Source: a virus
IMG/VR virus record: IMGVR_UViG_3300044634_004833
Span: 1-64,000 of that record
Reading direction: 5' to 3' (one strand)
Length of the DNA: 64,000 bases
Shown here: positions 42,340 through 54,400 of the stretch, in pieces
Position numbering within the stretch: position 1 is the first letter of the stretch
Layout of the letters: every line of letters begins with the position of its first letter
The notes under the pieces: generated by a model
Told to the model about the DNA's origin: nothing
What the model saw: the letters and a program-made list of their open reading frames with translations, nothing else
Database searches by the model: none
Made by a program: the position numbers and the translations under genes

Positions 42340-45300
42340 ATGTCAGTTACAATCGATCCTTACTATAGCGGCTCTTATACTGTAACCCAAATAGCAAATC
42401 CCGGTGGATATTGCCCAATTTATGATTATTCAAATACTAATAGAATTCTTATTGGAACAAGTAAGGGTTTTGATCTTGTCGAATTAATAAGAGATTCTAT
42501 AACAAAAAAAATTACTGGCATATCAGCAACTGGTAGAATTAGTAATTATATTAGCACACCGAAAGGTCAATACCCTTCCTATGGAAGCGCATATCTTGAT
42601 GACTATACTTTAATTTATACAGACCTTCAGGGTTATGTTTGTCAAGTAAAACCTGGCGATACCGTAGTTGGCAAAAGGGATAAGGACATATACATAAAAA
42701 CAGGTGTCTTGGACATGCCAATGTCATATTTCACAGAACCTGACACAGGAAAAATTCTTGCAACGGTAGGAACCGATAATCAAGCAGGGCTCGGACAAGG
42801 AACTGTTTATTTTTTTATTGGCGAGTATAAAAATTCATATAACTATCCTCCTTATAAAGACATTATTTTGAATAATACCGGAGAAAGAATGTCTGGGGTA
42901 GAACGTGGCAGCAGAGGAATGGTAATAGTTCCTTTGACATCGGCTTTGTTTCCAAACAAATCTTTTCTTATTATAGAAAGTGGGTTTAATGTATATTCAT
43001 GCGAATATGATTCAAATTTAAAGCCAATACCATCTACCAAGAGGCGTTTTTGTAGCACTCCTGTAGTAGGATCTATACCCCCAAGATTTCGTGGTGGATT
43101 TATTGACCCGGTAACAAATGACTTTGTTTTATTCTGGTCCAACTATACTTACATTATTTCTGGATTTGCGGCTCCTACACAACAAGAAGTGATTCCGCCA
43201 AATACTAATTGTTATTCTGCTGGTGACAATAGCCAAGGTTCTTTTGGATTATTAAACAATATAACGCCTTTGTATTATTTTACAAAAATCGGCAGAGACA
43301 AGAGCATTTATTCAGCTAAGGCTGGGCAAAATTTTTCTGTCATACTTCAAGAAGATGGTAAGTTATTTGGCACTGGATTGAATGATCAAGGGCAGCTTGG
43401 CAATCCTTCTGTATCTTTAAGTCTTAAATTCATTCAAATTGGAGTGGATTCTGACTGGAGTGATTTGGCAGTAGGCGGCAGCCATATTATAGCATTGAAA
43501 TCTAATGGGGATATGTATGGTTGTGGTTCAAATAGTTCTGGACAACTTGGACAAGTTGTTACAACTACAAAAGTAAATTCGCTAACAAAACTTAACAATA
43601 CTAAATGGAGTAAAATTTCTTCTTTCAATAATTTTACTTTTGGAATAGCTTCTGATGGAACGTTGTGGTCAACTGGGGACAACTCAAAGGGACAGCTTGG
43701 AAGAGGAACAAAAGTAAATTCTTATCTGTTTAGACAAATAGGTACAGATACTGATTGGGTTGATGTATCATGTGGATATGATTTTACATATGCAATAAAA
43801 AGCAGTGGAGAAGCTTATGCTGTTGGAAATAATGAATATGGTCAATTAGGAATTGGCAATACATTTGATCAATTAGTATTTACAAAAACAGGATTTGATA
43901 AAAATGGAGGAGTTACTAAATTTAGAAAAGTATCAGCAGGAACGACCCATGCTATGGGATTAACGAAAAACAATCTGATGTATGGTGTTGGATACAATCT
44001 TTATGGAGAATTAGGATTAGGAGATAAGGTTTTTCGAGAGTATTTTACTAAAATAGGAACAGATGTTTGGTCGGAAGTATCTGCTGGATCGGGATATACT
44101 TTAGCCATAAAATCAGATTCTACATTATGGGGAACTGGTTCTAATTATTTGGGGGTTATTGGTCTAGGCTCTGTATCTTCTCCTACTAAAGATATTAACT
44201 ACACAAGCTTTACACAAATTTTATTACAATCAGTTAATTCGCAGCCTTCTTGGCTTAGAGTGTTTGGTTCTTATGACCAATCAATTGCTTTGACAACTTA
44301 TAGTTTAACATCTAGTACCACAACTACATCTACGACTAGCACATCTACTACTAGTACATCTACTACTAGTACGACTAGTACATCTACTACTAGTACGACT
44401 AGTACATCTACTACTAGTACATCTCCAATACCTAATTATGCTTTTTATGGCGGGTATTATGTAGCTGGCTCAAGAGATAGCAGAGGTAATTTTGCAGGAA
44501 CTAACATAACAGATAAATTAAACTTTTTTTATGAAATTACATATAGGTCTACTGTATCAGATATTTCATATAATACTGATAGGCTTTTTGGTATGTCAGA
44601 TATGACAACAACTGGGTATGTTGCTGGGGGATATACAACTGATGTGTATGATTCTTTTTCAAGTACAATATCAAAAATAAACTATGCAACAGATGTTGCA
44701 AGCTTAGATTCTGCAACTCTTATGCAGGGCAGGTACTATGGCGCTGCTATAACCGATGCAGATAGCAATAGGGGTTATATTAGCGGTGGATATACTTCTT
44801 CTTCATCTGTTAATTCTACAGAAATATTTGATTTTTCAACAGACGTAGTAAGCAGTAATACTAATTCCAATTTATCATCGGCAAGATCTATAATGGCTTC
44901 TTTTAGTGATTCTAGCGCAAAAGGATTTTATTTAGGAGGAATAAGTGGCAATTTAAATAATTCAAATTATAGTATTTTGTCTATTGTCGATAAAATTTAT
45001 TTTCCAACAAATACTACATCTGTATCTTCTATAACACTATCAAATAGTACTTTTGGTGCAGTTGGATTGTTTTCATCTTATTCTTATGGTTATTATGTAG
45101 GAGGATATAGCACTGTAGCATCTCAATCTGTTTCAAGGTTAAATTTTGTTGTAGAAGTACTTGAATCTCTTAGCCCTGCGTCTATTAGTTTAATATCAAT
45201 TAATAGTGCATCTTTAAGTCTTACATACATAAAAGGATTTGTAAGTGGCGGCAGACTCAAAGTAAATGATGCCACTTCAAATGCAACTACAAATATAACT

Positions 45301-45414
45301 TATAGAATTCTTTTTGCTATACCTGAATCTGTAGCGGTTGCCTCTGCGGCAAGTCTTTCAGAAGCTAGGTGGGGACTTGCTGGAGTTTCTTATTCTGCTG
45401 ATGCTAAATGCTAA
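42340..45414 (+). CDS. RCC1/kelch-like adhesin, candidate tail fibre
   Basis: A 1024-residue protein. Residues 1-285 are an unknown beta domain. Residues about 287-650 contain about seven RCC1-type repeats (GTGLNDQGQLGN, GCGSNSSGQLGQ, STGDNSKGQLGRG), a beta-propeller. A Thr/Ser linker (about 657-695) leads to kelch-like repeats (GYVAGGYTTD, GYISGGYTSS, GFYLGGISG) to the end. RCC1/kelch propellers in phage fibres usually bind host surface molecules. No signal peptide. GGAGAAG precedes the start. The next gene is a larger relative. Confidence 0.85.
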   Translation: MSVTIDPYYSGSYTVTQIANPGGYCPIYDYSNTNRILIGTSKGFDLVELIRDSITKKITGISATGRISNYISTPKGQYPSYGSAYLDDYTLIYTDLQGYVCQVKPGDTVVGKRDKDIYIKTGVLDMPMSYFTEPDTGKILATVGTDNQAGLGQGTVYFFIGEYKNSYNYPPYKDIILNNTGERMSGVERGSRGMVIVPLTSALFPNKSFLIIESGFNVYSCEYDSNLKPIPSTKRRFCSTPVVGSIPPRFRGGFIDPVTNDFVLFWSNYTYIISGFAAPTQQEVIPPNTNCYSAGDNSQGSFGLLNNITPLYYFTKIGRDKSIYSAKAGQNFSVILQEDGKLFGTGLNDQGQLGNPSVSLSLKFIQIGVDSDWSDLAVGGSHIIALKSNGDMYGCGSNSSGQLGQVVTTTKVNSLTKLNNTKWSKISSFNNFTFGIASDGTLWSTGDNSKGQLGRGTKVNSYLFRQIGTDTDWVDVSCGYDFTYAIKSSGEAYAVGNNEYGQLGIGNTFDQLVFTKTGFDKNGGVTKFRKVSAGTTHAMGLTKNNLMYGVGYNLYGELGLGDKVFREYFTKIGTDVWSEVSAGSGYTLAIKSDSTLWGTGSNYLGVIGLGSVSSPTKDINYTSFTQILLQSVNSQPSWLRVFGSYDQSIALTTYSLTSSTTTTSTTSTSTTSTSTTSTTSTSTTSTTSTSTTSTSPIPNYAFYGGYYVAGSRDSRGNFAGTNITDKLNFFYEITYRSTVSDISYNTDRLFGMSDMTTTGYVAGGYTTDVYDSFSSTISKINYATDVASLDSATLMQGRYYGAAITDADSNRGYISGGYTSSSSVNSTEIFDFSTDVVSSNTNSNLSSARSIMASFSDSSAKGFYLGGISGNLNNSNYSILSIVDKIYFPTNTTSVSSITLSNSTFGAVGLFSSYSYGYYVGGYSTVASQSVSRLNFVVEVLESLSPASISLISINSASLSLTYIKGFVSGGRLKVNDATSNATTNITYRILFAIPESVAVASAASLSEARWGLAGVSYSADAKC
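44311..44425 (+). repeat. Thr/Ser-coding DNA repeat in the first adhesin
   Basis: Near-identical ACATCTACTACTAGT-type units recur in direct orientation across 115 bases and encode a Thr/Ser linker. Such tracts can gain or lose copies by slippage or recombine with the related tracts downstream. Confidence 0.85.
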
Positions 45415-45466
45415 TGTTTTGCTATTAAAAAAGATATATATTATGTATTCTTAAGAAAGACATTAA

Positions 45467-48400
45467 ATGGCAACAGGTTATCTTTACTCTTTTGGTGCAA
45501 ATAATCACGGACAGCTTGGTTATGGAACCTTTAGTAATAATTCTTATAGTTTTCCAGCAATTGTAGGAACTAATTACAATTGGACTGAAATATCAGGTGG
45601 TCATCAGTGCGCCTTTGCGATAAACACAGCAGGCGAGATGTATTCTTGGGGATATGCTGGAGGCGGTCTTGCTTTAGGGACTGGGGCAACAACTGATCAA
45701 TCTTCCCCTGTTAGAATTGGCACTAGTTTATGGTCAAAAGTTTCCGCTTTGGGAAGAATAGGCGGAACAAATGCTTTTGCTATTAGGAATGATGGAAAGC
45801 TTTACTTCTGGGGCTCTCTTGCAATAAGTCCTGCAAAGAACGCAACAACTCCCACACTTTTAGATGCTTCCACAAATTGGTCTGTTATTTCTTCAGGAAT
45901 GGGTTTTGGATTTGCAATTAAAAGCGATGGAACTTTGTGGAGTATTGGAACAAATCAATATGGGCAATTAGGACTTGGAGACACAACACAAAGAACAACA
46001 CTTACCAGAGTGGGTTCTGATAGTGATTGGGCTTATGTTAACTGTGGAGATGCTCATACAATTGCCATCAAGACAGATGGAAGAGTTTATGGCTGTGGTC
46101 AAAATTATTATGGGCAACTTGGACAAGGAAATGCAACAAATTTATCTGTTCTAACACAGATTGGAACCAATACATGGTGGTCTAAAATTTATGCTGGAGA
46201 GCATTCAACTTTATTATTAAAGAATGATGGAACAATATGGGGAACTGGAGCTGAATCAGATTCTATTTTTGGATATGCTGCATCTACAAATAAATTAAAT
46301 TTATTTCAATGTATAAAACTTGGTGGTAGTTGGTCAAGGTTGGCTCTTGGACATTTGTTTGGAATTGGACTGAAAACTGATGGAACATTGTGGGGATGGG
46401 GATTCCAGCCAGCAGGTTATTCAATAACTCCATCTAAAACAACCGCATATACAGATTATGTTGATATTACAGCGGCAAATAACGCAGGATATATTTTAAA
46501 AACGAGTGCAATACCAACAACAACTTCCACAACAACAACTTCCACAACAACAACTTCCACAACATCTACAACATCTACAAGTACTACAAGCACATCTACT
46601 ACATCTACTACTACGACGACTACAACAACTTTGCCACCTTTGTTAACATGGGCTCAGAGAACGAGGCCGTCAAATTCAGTTACTTCTTCAAGTTTTGACA
46701 CAACAGTTCAAAATTTTGTTCTTGTTGGCAATAGCACATATGGTATTCTTACTCCAAATGGCATAGCCTATTCGACAGTAAGTCTTTTAAATAATTTAAA
46801 TTGGACAAATGTTGAGTTTGGAAATGGAATATTTTTTGCAATATCATCTCCTGGAACTTCATTTTCTAAATCAAATGATGGAGGAAGCACTTGGATAAAT
46901 GTCCCCTCTCCAAACACATCATATCAATATTCTGCTTTAACTTATGGAGCAGGCAAGTTTGTCACATTGGCAAAAAACACAAATATTGCGTACTACACAA
47001 CAAATAATGGAGTTAGTTGGGCACAGTCTACTTTACCATATAGTGCAAATTGGAAAAGCATAGCCTATGGCAACAATTCTTTTTTAGCGGTTGATGACAC
47101 AAACTTATTTGCATTAAGTACAGATAATGGCCTTACATGGTCTCAAGTAAATTCTTATACAAACGGAACGTGGTCTGAAATAACATTTAAAAGCGGTTAT
47201 TTTGTTGTAGTAGGAACTTCTTCAAATGTTAGTTTAAGAACATCAAATGGATACGATTGGATTCGTGGAACTCTTCCGGTGACTCAGGATTGGAATTCTG
47301 TTACTTCTTCTAATGATTTATATGTTGCCGTAGGAAACTCTGCAATAGCTGCGTCTTCTTATGATGGCTTAACATGGAGAACAGAAAATATGCCAGCTTC
47401 TGGAAACTGGATAACAGTTTCTTATGGTGGCGGTTTATATTTGGCATCTCAGGACTCTTCAACAATAGCAGCAACCGCTGGAACAGCTCCCACTACAACA
47501 ACAACTACTACTACAACTACAACAACTTCTACAACAAGTACAAGTACAACTTCTACCACAAGTACAAGCACAACTTCTACTACAACAACTTCTACCACCC
47601 CTATTCCAGCCCCGCTTATTTGGTACTTGGGTAGCCAGCCTTTAATAAGCAGTAGTGTTTGTGCATTTGGAAATGGATATTTTGTACTATTAGATAATGC
47701 TTCTTCTTCATCTTTGCGGACAACAAATGGTAATGTCGTATCGGTAACAAATACTAATACTAATCAAGGATGGAATGATTTATATTTCGCTGGTAGTTTT
47801 TTTGCAGTACCTGCTGGACCATCATCTGTATGGGAGACTTCTTCTGCTGGCGCTTCTTGGTCTACAATTTCATCTCCTAATTCTTTAGGAGAATTTAAAA
47901 GCATTGCCGCTGGAGGAGGTAAGTTTGTTGCTCCTCAATATAACTCTGGTAATTTTTATTATAGCTTGGATGGTGGTGCAACATGGAACTTAACTGTTAA
48001 TTCAATTTCTTCAAATTGGAAAAAAATTGCATATGGAAATGGAATATTTTTAGCATTATCAGATAATAATCCAGTTTGGTATAAAAGTACAGATGGAATT
48101 TCATGGGTGCAGGTTGTACAGGGAGATTTTACAACTTGGTCTGATTTAGTATTTGGAGGTGGTTATTTTTACGCCTTATCGTCTGCTGGAAAAGTTGCAT
48201 CAACCACAGATGGTATTAGTTTTTATTCTACAAATTTACCAAGCTCAGGAAATTGGTCATCTTTAACTGTAGGCGAAGACATAATAGCTGCAGTTGCAAG
48301 CGGATCTGAAACAAAAACTTCCTTTGGATACATTTCTAGTTTGCCGCAGTGGTCAACAGCCTTGATGCCTGTTTCTGGTGATTGGCGATTTGTTGAATAT

Positions 48401-51400
48401 GGAAATAATATTTTCTTTTCTTCTAGTTATAATTCAACAGATACAGCCTATACTGGCCTTGTTCCAACTACTACAACAACTACTACAACTACTACATCTA
48501 CATCTACATCTACAACTTCTACAACAACTACATCTACAACAACTACATCTACTACTTCAACAACAACAACATCTACTACTTCAACAACATGTGCTCCTGT
48601 TTGCGTTTCTGTAAATAGTTCAAATATGTTTAATCAAACATATTTATCTTGTCCAGATGATGGTTATTATTATGAAAATGCAGAAATAGGTTCTGGAACT
48701 GCTACTCAAGAATTTGCAATAAATTGTACAGGAACAATTAAAGTTGAATGTTTTGCAAATAATATTTTTGCAAATGTAGATGTCACAATAAAAACATCTG
48801 TTTCTTCAACACCTTTTACAGTTGCAGTTAGTAAATCTAATCCATTAAATACAACATATTCTGTTTTATCCGGCGGAACGATTTCTTTTTCTTTTCCGGC
48901 TTCAACATATTTTGGTATTGCAGCAGTAAGTGGCAAAGTATTAACTTATAGACCTGTTACAACGACGACTACTACAACTACAACAACAACTTCAACTACT
49001 AGTACTACTAGCACAACTAGCACAACACCTGCTCCTGTTCCAAAGGTAACATGGGTTCAAAGAACATCCCCTACTTTAAGTACAAAAAATATAGTTTATG
49101 GAAATAACGATTTTATAATTCTAAGTGATTTTAATACTACTGCTTATAAAACATCTGACGGCATTACTTTTACGCCAATAACTCTCCCTATTTCTAATGC
49201 ATGGAATTCAGTCGCTATTGGAACTAATTATTTCCTTGCTTCAACAAATGCATCTCCATATTTTATTGGTTCATCTGATGGAACCAACTGGCTTACAGTG
49301 AATTCTCCTAATTCTACGGATAATTTTACATGTTTGACTTATGGAAATTCAAAATTTATAACAGTAGGGGATAATACTACTTCTTTGTATTATAGTTCAG
49401 ATACAACCAGCTGGACATTAAGCACATTACCAAATGCTAGAGCTTGGACATCTGCAGCATACGGCAGCAATAAATATATAATTGTTGCAACTGGAACAAA
49501 CAAATATGTTTATAGTTCTGATGCAATAACATGGACTGAAGCAGATTTACCATCAGTTGCAAATTGGTCAAAAATTATTTATGCAAATGGTAGATTTGTA
49601 GCGATATCTTCAGATTCAACAATTTCTGCAATTAGTGTTAATGGATTAACTTGGACTCTTGGAACTTTACCAGCAAGTGCAAAATGGACTGGATTGGCAT
49701 ATGGCAATGGTTTATTTGTTGCCACAGCAGATTCAACATATTCTGCTTCTTCTTTCAATGGAATTACATGGGTTGAAGAATTTTTACCTGTTAGCGGGTC
49801 TTATAGCTCAGTAGCATTTGGAAATAAAACATTTTTAACATCTTCATATAATAATACGGTTGCCGCAACAGCATTTTATGGTGCAGCCACAACAACAACT
49901 ACAACTACTCTAAGTCCATATAATCAAAATATATTTGGATATATTTGTGGTGGTATAAATAATAATTCAAGTAATAATTACATGAGTAAAATAGACATGA
50001 TATTCATGTCAACTGGTGTTGTTTATAGTAGTCCAAATCCATTGCTTGTTCCAAAATATGCAGCAACATCTGTAAGTTCTAGTACTTCGGGATATGTTTG
50101 TGGAGGGTCTTCTTCTTCATATCGTACTGGTAATTATTCAGCATCAATAAATAAAATAAATTATAGTACCAATACAGTTGTTTCTATATCTGCATCTCTT
50201 TCTCAGCCCAGCATTCGAGCTTCTGGATTTTCAACTTCTCAATATGGATACATTTTAGGAGGATTAAGAACGGCTCTTGGCTTGAGATCTACAGATCAAA
50301 TACAGTTTTCAACAGATGTGCAATCATACTTTATACAATCAAATCCTAGTTTTTTTGCTGGATGTGGATTTGCTCAAAGTTCTACAAATGGATATATGGC
50401 TGGGGGATTTGTAAACTCATCAGCGAGTACAGGCTGGCAAAATAATAATTATATTAATGCTTTTGGTTTGACAACAGGAATTACATCTCTTGTTTCTTCT
50501 TTTATTTCTGATAATTTTTATGGCACTGGACTTCAATCTGTATTAAGAGGTTATTTTGTAGGTGGAAGCACAGTTAATTTTGTTCCGACCAAAAACACTT
50601 ATGCTCTAGACTTTTCAACTAACACATATTTCTTGAACAGCTATAGCATGTATTATGCGAGATATTGTGCTTCATCTGTTTCTGGAAGCACTTTGGGCTA
50701 CATTGCTGGAGGATCTGATTCTTACAGTGCCATTTCCACAATTGAAGTTTTAGATTTTAATACAGACATTTATTCTCTCAATAAATATGCTCTCACCCAA
50801 CCAACTACTGGCTCAACAGGGAACATGGTATCAGTTACTGTGTCACCTGCAGAGCCACCTCCCGGCGTTTCTTGTTATGTTACAGATTATTATAGAAATA
50901 AATATGATGTTTATGATTTGGGAAGCATTATAGGATACGATGAAGTTTATTCCATTGCTTTTAAAAATGGATTTTCAAATATTTTGACTGCATCTGTAAA
51001 AGATGGAACTTCCAATAAAATATTAGAGATTCCAGTAAGAAGAGACGCTTTAACAAACAATGTTGTTTCTTTGGGAATTCCCACAGTTATAAATACAATT
51101 CCTGATTTAATTTGGGGCAATATGTTTACTGCTCCAAATGGCACTTTGTTTGCTAACAAAGATAAGCCAGTAGCAGACGGCGCATTTACTTTGTGGCAAA
51201 TTAATTCTCTTGGAAATTTTGACGAAACAAATTTGTCTTCAAATGGGATAATTTCTGAGAAGTATGGATTGGGAGGAGTTTCCATAGCTCCAGATTCTCA
51301 CTATGGTTCTGGGAAAGCTGCTGTATTAACTGTTGAAAATTCTTATTTTTATCTTTTTGAAATAGAAGAAACAGTTGATGACTATTATTCTTTTGGAATG

Positions 51401-54400
51401 AGGCAACAAAGTGTTGATTTAGATAATAGCTCATCTGGATTTTCATATGTTGCTCCGAATTCAACTTTGCTTAATGAAAACTGGATATTGGTAAATGAGT
51501 ATGAATATGAAGGAAGAATTGTTGCGTATCAATTAGATTCAGACGGAGTGCCAGACAAAACAACAAGAAGAGTTTTTGCAGAATCTGTAATAGACCCAAT
51601 AAGTTCTGCCGTCGATCCATTGACTGGCGATATTTTAATAACTTATTATAATGAATGTACAGGCAAAAGAGCAATATATGTATTTACTGGAGGGTTTAAG
51701 CCTTTTAGCCCAGCATCTCAACCTGCTGCTCTTGGTGGTTCAGATGGTTATTTTTTAGGCGGCTCTGGTGTTAATGGAGCTACAAATGTTATTGAAAAAT
51801 TAAATTATTCAACTGATGTTACAACTCAATCTACATCTACTTTATCTTACTCTATAAATTCTGCATTTTCACTATCTGATGGAAACATAAATGGATATGT
51901 AACTGATGGCGGTCAGTATTTACAAAAATTAAATTATGCAACAGATATAGTTACATCTAGTATTAATAATTTAAGCAGGCAAAGATATGATGGTGGAAGC
52001 ACATCGTTTTTAAATATTAGCGGTTACATTTATGGAGGCCGATTAACACAAGCTAGTACAGAGGCTCCATCAAGTTATACTGATAAGTTTTCTTATTCTA
52101 CTGGTATATTTTCTTTCTTGAATAATTCACTAGAGCAATTCAAGATTTTTACCACTGGTATTTCGGATGCTGCAAGTAGTGGATACTTTTGTGGAGGATT
52201 TAATGGTGTTGGAGCTACAAATGCAGTTGTAAAAGTAGATTATTCTTCTGATACTTTTTCTTTGTTATCTTCAACTCTTTCTGAAAACAGACAATCTCTA
52301 TCTTCTGTTTCAAGTTTTACAAATTATGGTTTTATCGCTGGTGGAATTTCTTCAAGCGCATCTTCTGTTTGTGACAGGCTTAACTTTAGTCAAGAAACCC
52401 TTATTGCAGTTTCAAGTGCTGCTTTGCCTGTTGCAACCTCTGGTTCTTCGGGTCTTTCTCAGGGCGGAATTAAAGGTTATATAGGTGGAGGCAGCAATAA
52501 AGCTGGACCTACTGCAGCAGTATACAAAATAGATTTTGGCACAGAGCAAACATCTTATTCAACTAATTCTTCTCTTTTAACCCCAAGAAATTATCCCGGT
52601 GCTTTAAGCAGGACATACAGCTTCTTACCTCAAGGATATATTGCTGGCGGAAGTGGTTCTAATAGCATAACTGCTTTTACACAAAAAATAGTATTTAATG
52701 TTGATGCCATAGTGAACCAACCAACAGCATATTTGGCAAATCCAAAGTATGGTTTGTCTGGAGTTAGCAATGAATCAAGTAAAGGTTACTTTTTAGGTGG
52801 CTCAACTACTTTCAATGCTAATAATTTTGTTCCTAGTATTGAAAAAATTACATATTCTACTGAATTAACAACCAGCATTAGTTCTGTCTTAGGAACAGCT
52901 AGAGGGTTTGCGTTTAATGTTTCAAATGTTGCAAGCGCTGGATATATTGCTGGAGGAAAAGGAAGCATATTAACATCAATAGAAAAAATAGTTTATAGTA
53001 CAGATGTTACATCTTTGGTTGGAACGGCATCTTTAGCCGTTGGAACAAGCAATGGTGCTTCTCTGTATTCATCTTTGATTGGATACTTCTTAGGAGGTTT
53101 AACCAATACAGGGGCTACTAATTTTATAAGTAAATTTGTTTTTGCTTCCGAAACAATATCTGGATCTAGTTCGGTACTACCAGTTAATGCTCAAAGTTTA
53201 TCTGGTTTATCATTTTTAGATATTACTGGATATGTTGCTGGAGGAATTGATGGCTACTTAATGGGCTCTGTTTACAGTTTATTTTATTCAACTGATTCAA
53301 TTTCCTCTAGTTCGGCATTGTCTTATGTAAGAAGTGGTTTGACAGCAGTAACACAAGGCATTCAAAAAGGATATTTTGTTGGTGGTGAAAACTCTGCTGG
53401 TGCAGTTAATTATATTGAAAAAATTTATTTTCCGAATGGATATTTAAGCAATGTTCAATCTGGAGATTTTTTACAAAGATTCTTTAGTGGAAGTGTCTCC
53501 AAGTTTTCTCAAGGCGGGGACATATCGTATATAATGTCCGGAATAATAAATGTTGAAGGATCATCAAAAGTAATATACCAAAAAGTAGTTGTTGGTTCTG
53601 GGACTATAGTTATAACAGGCAACACAAGATATTCTATTGATGGAACAATATCTCTTCCTTTAACATATAGAATTTTGGAAGGATTAAATACTGCACTTCC
53701 GATAAACTACCAACAGGGAAGGAAAGTTCTTTATGCGTTTAGAGTTGAAGGAGTTTGTTTAAGCCTAACTAATGGAGAGGCCCCATTTATTAACAATGAG
53801 ATTTTGTGTAATTCAAGAAGCATACAGACAATAATTGCAAGCAATCCAAGAGAAGTTTGTCAAAAGTTAATAGATCAAAATTGGATATGGCCAATAAAAA
53901 GATTTCAGCGTTATACAAAGCCAATTTATAAGGAAGATGAATCTTATTTAGAATCTTTTGATTTATATGATCCAAATGATGTTAGATTTGTTAATGAACC
54001 TTTTTGTACATATAAAGAGTGCTTGGATTTCTGCGCCGATTTTATCATTACAGAAACAATTACCTTGCAAAGTTTTTCTTTATTGAGTAGCAATGCTGTA
54101 ATTATGGAAGGAAATGTTTACGTTTCTGGAAGTGTTGCAATAACTTCATCTAAATTTAAATATACTGGTTCTGGAACGATAATAATAAATGGCTATTTTG
54201 GTGTTTCAACAAGTTGGACTGTAACAAATTATACTGGTTCTGGTAATATTCTTGTAACTGGATCTTCTACAGTTGAATCATCTTATTTGGGAGAATTTGT
54301 TGAAGACTGCACTATACTGTCTGAAATAACTCCAATTGAATTTATTTATGGAATTACATCTGGACTTGAGTTAAAATCAATTTCTAATAATTTGCTTATT

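Noticed and set aside
46513-49028. CRISPR-like arrays in the adhesin genes
   Set aside because: The repeats are in-frame Thr/Ser codons without unique spacers of constant length.
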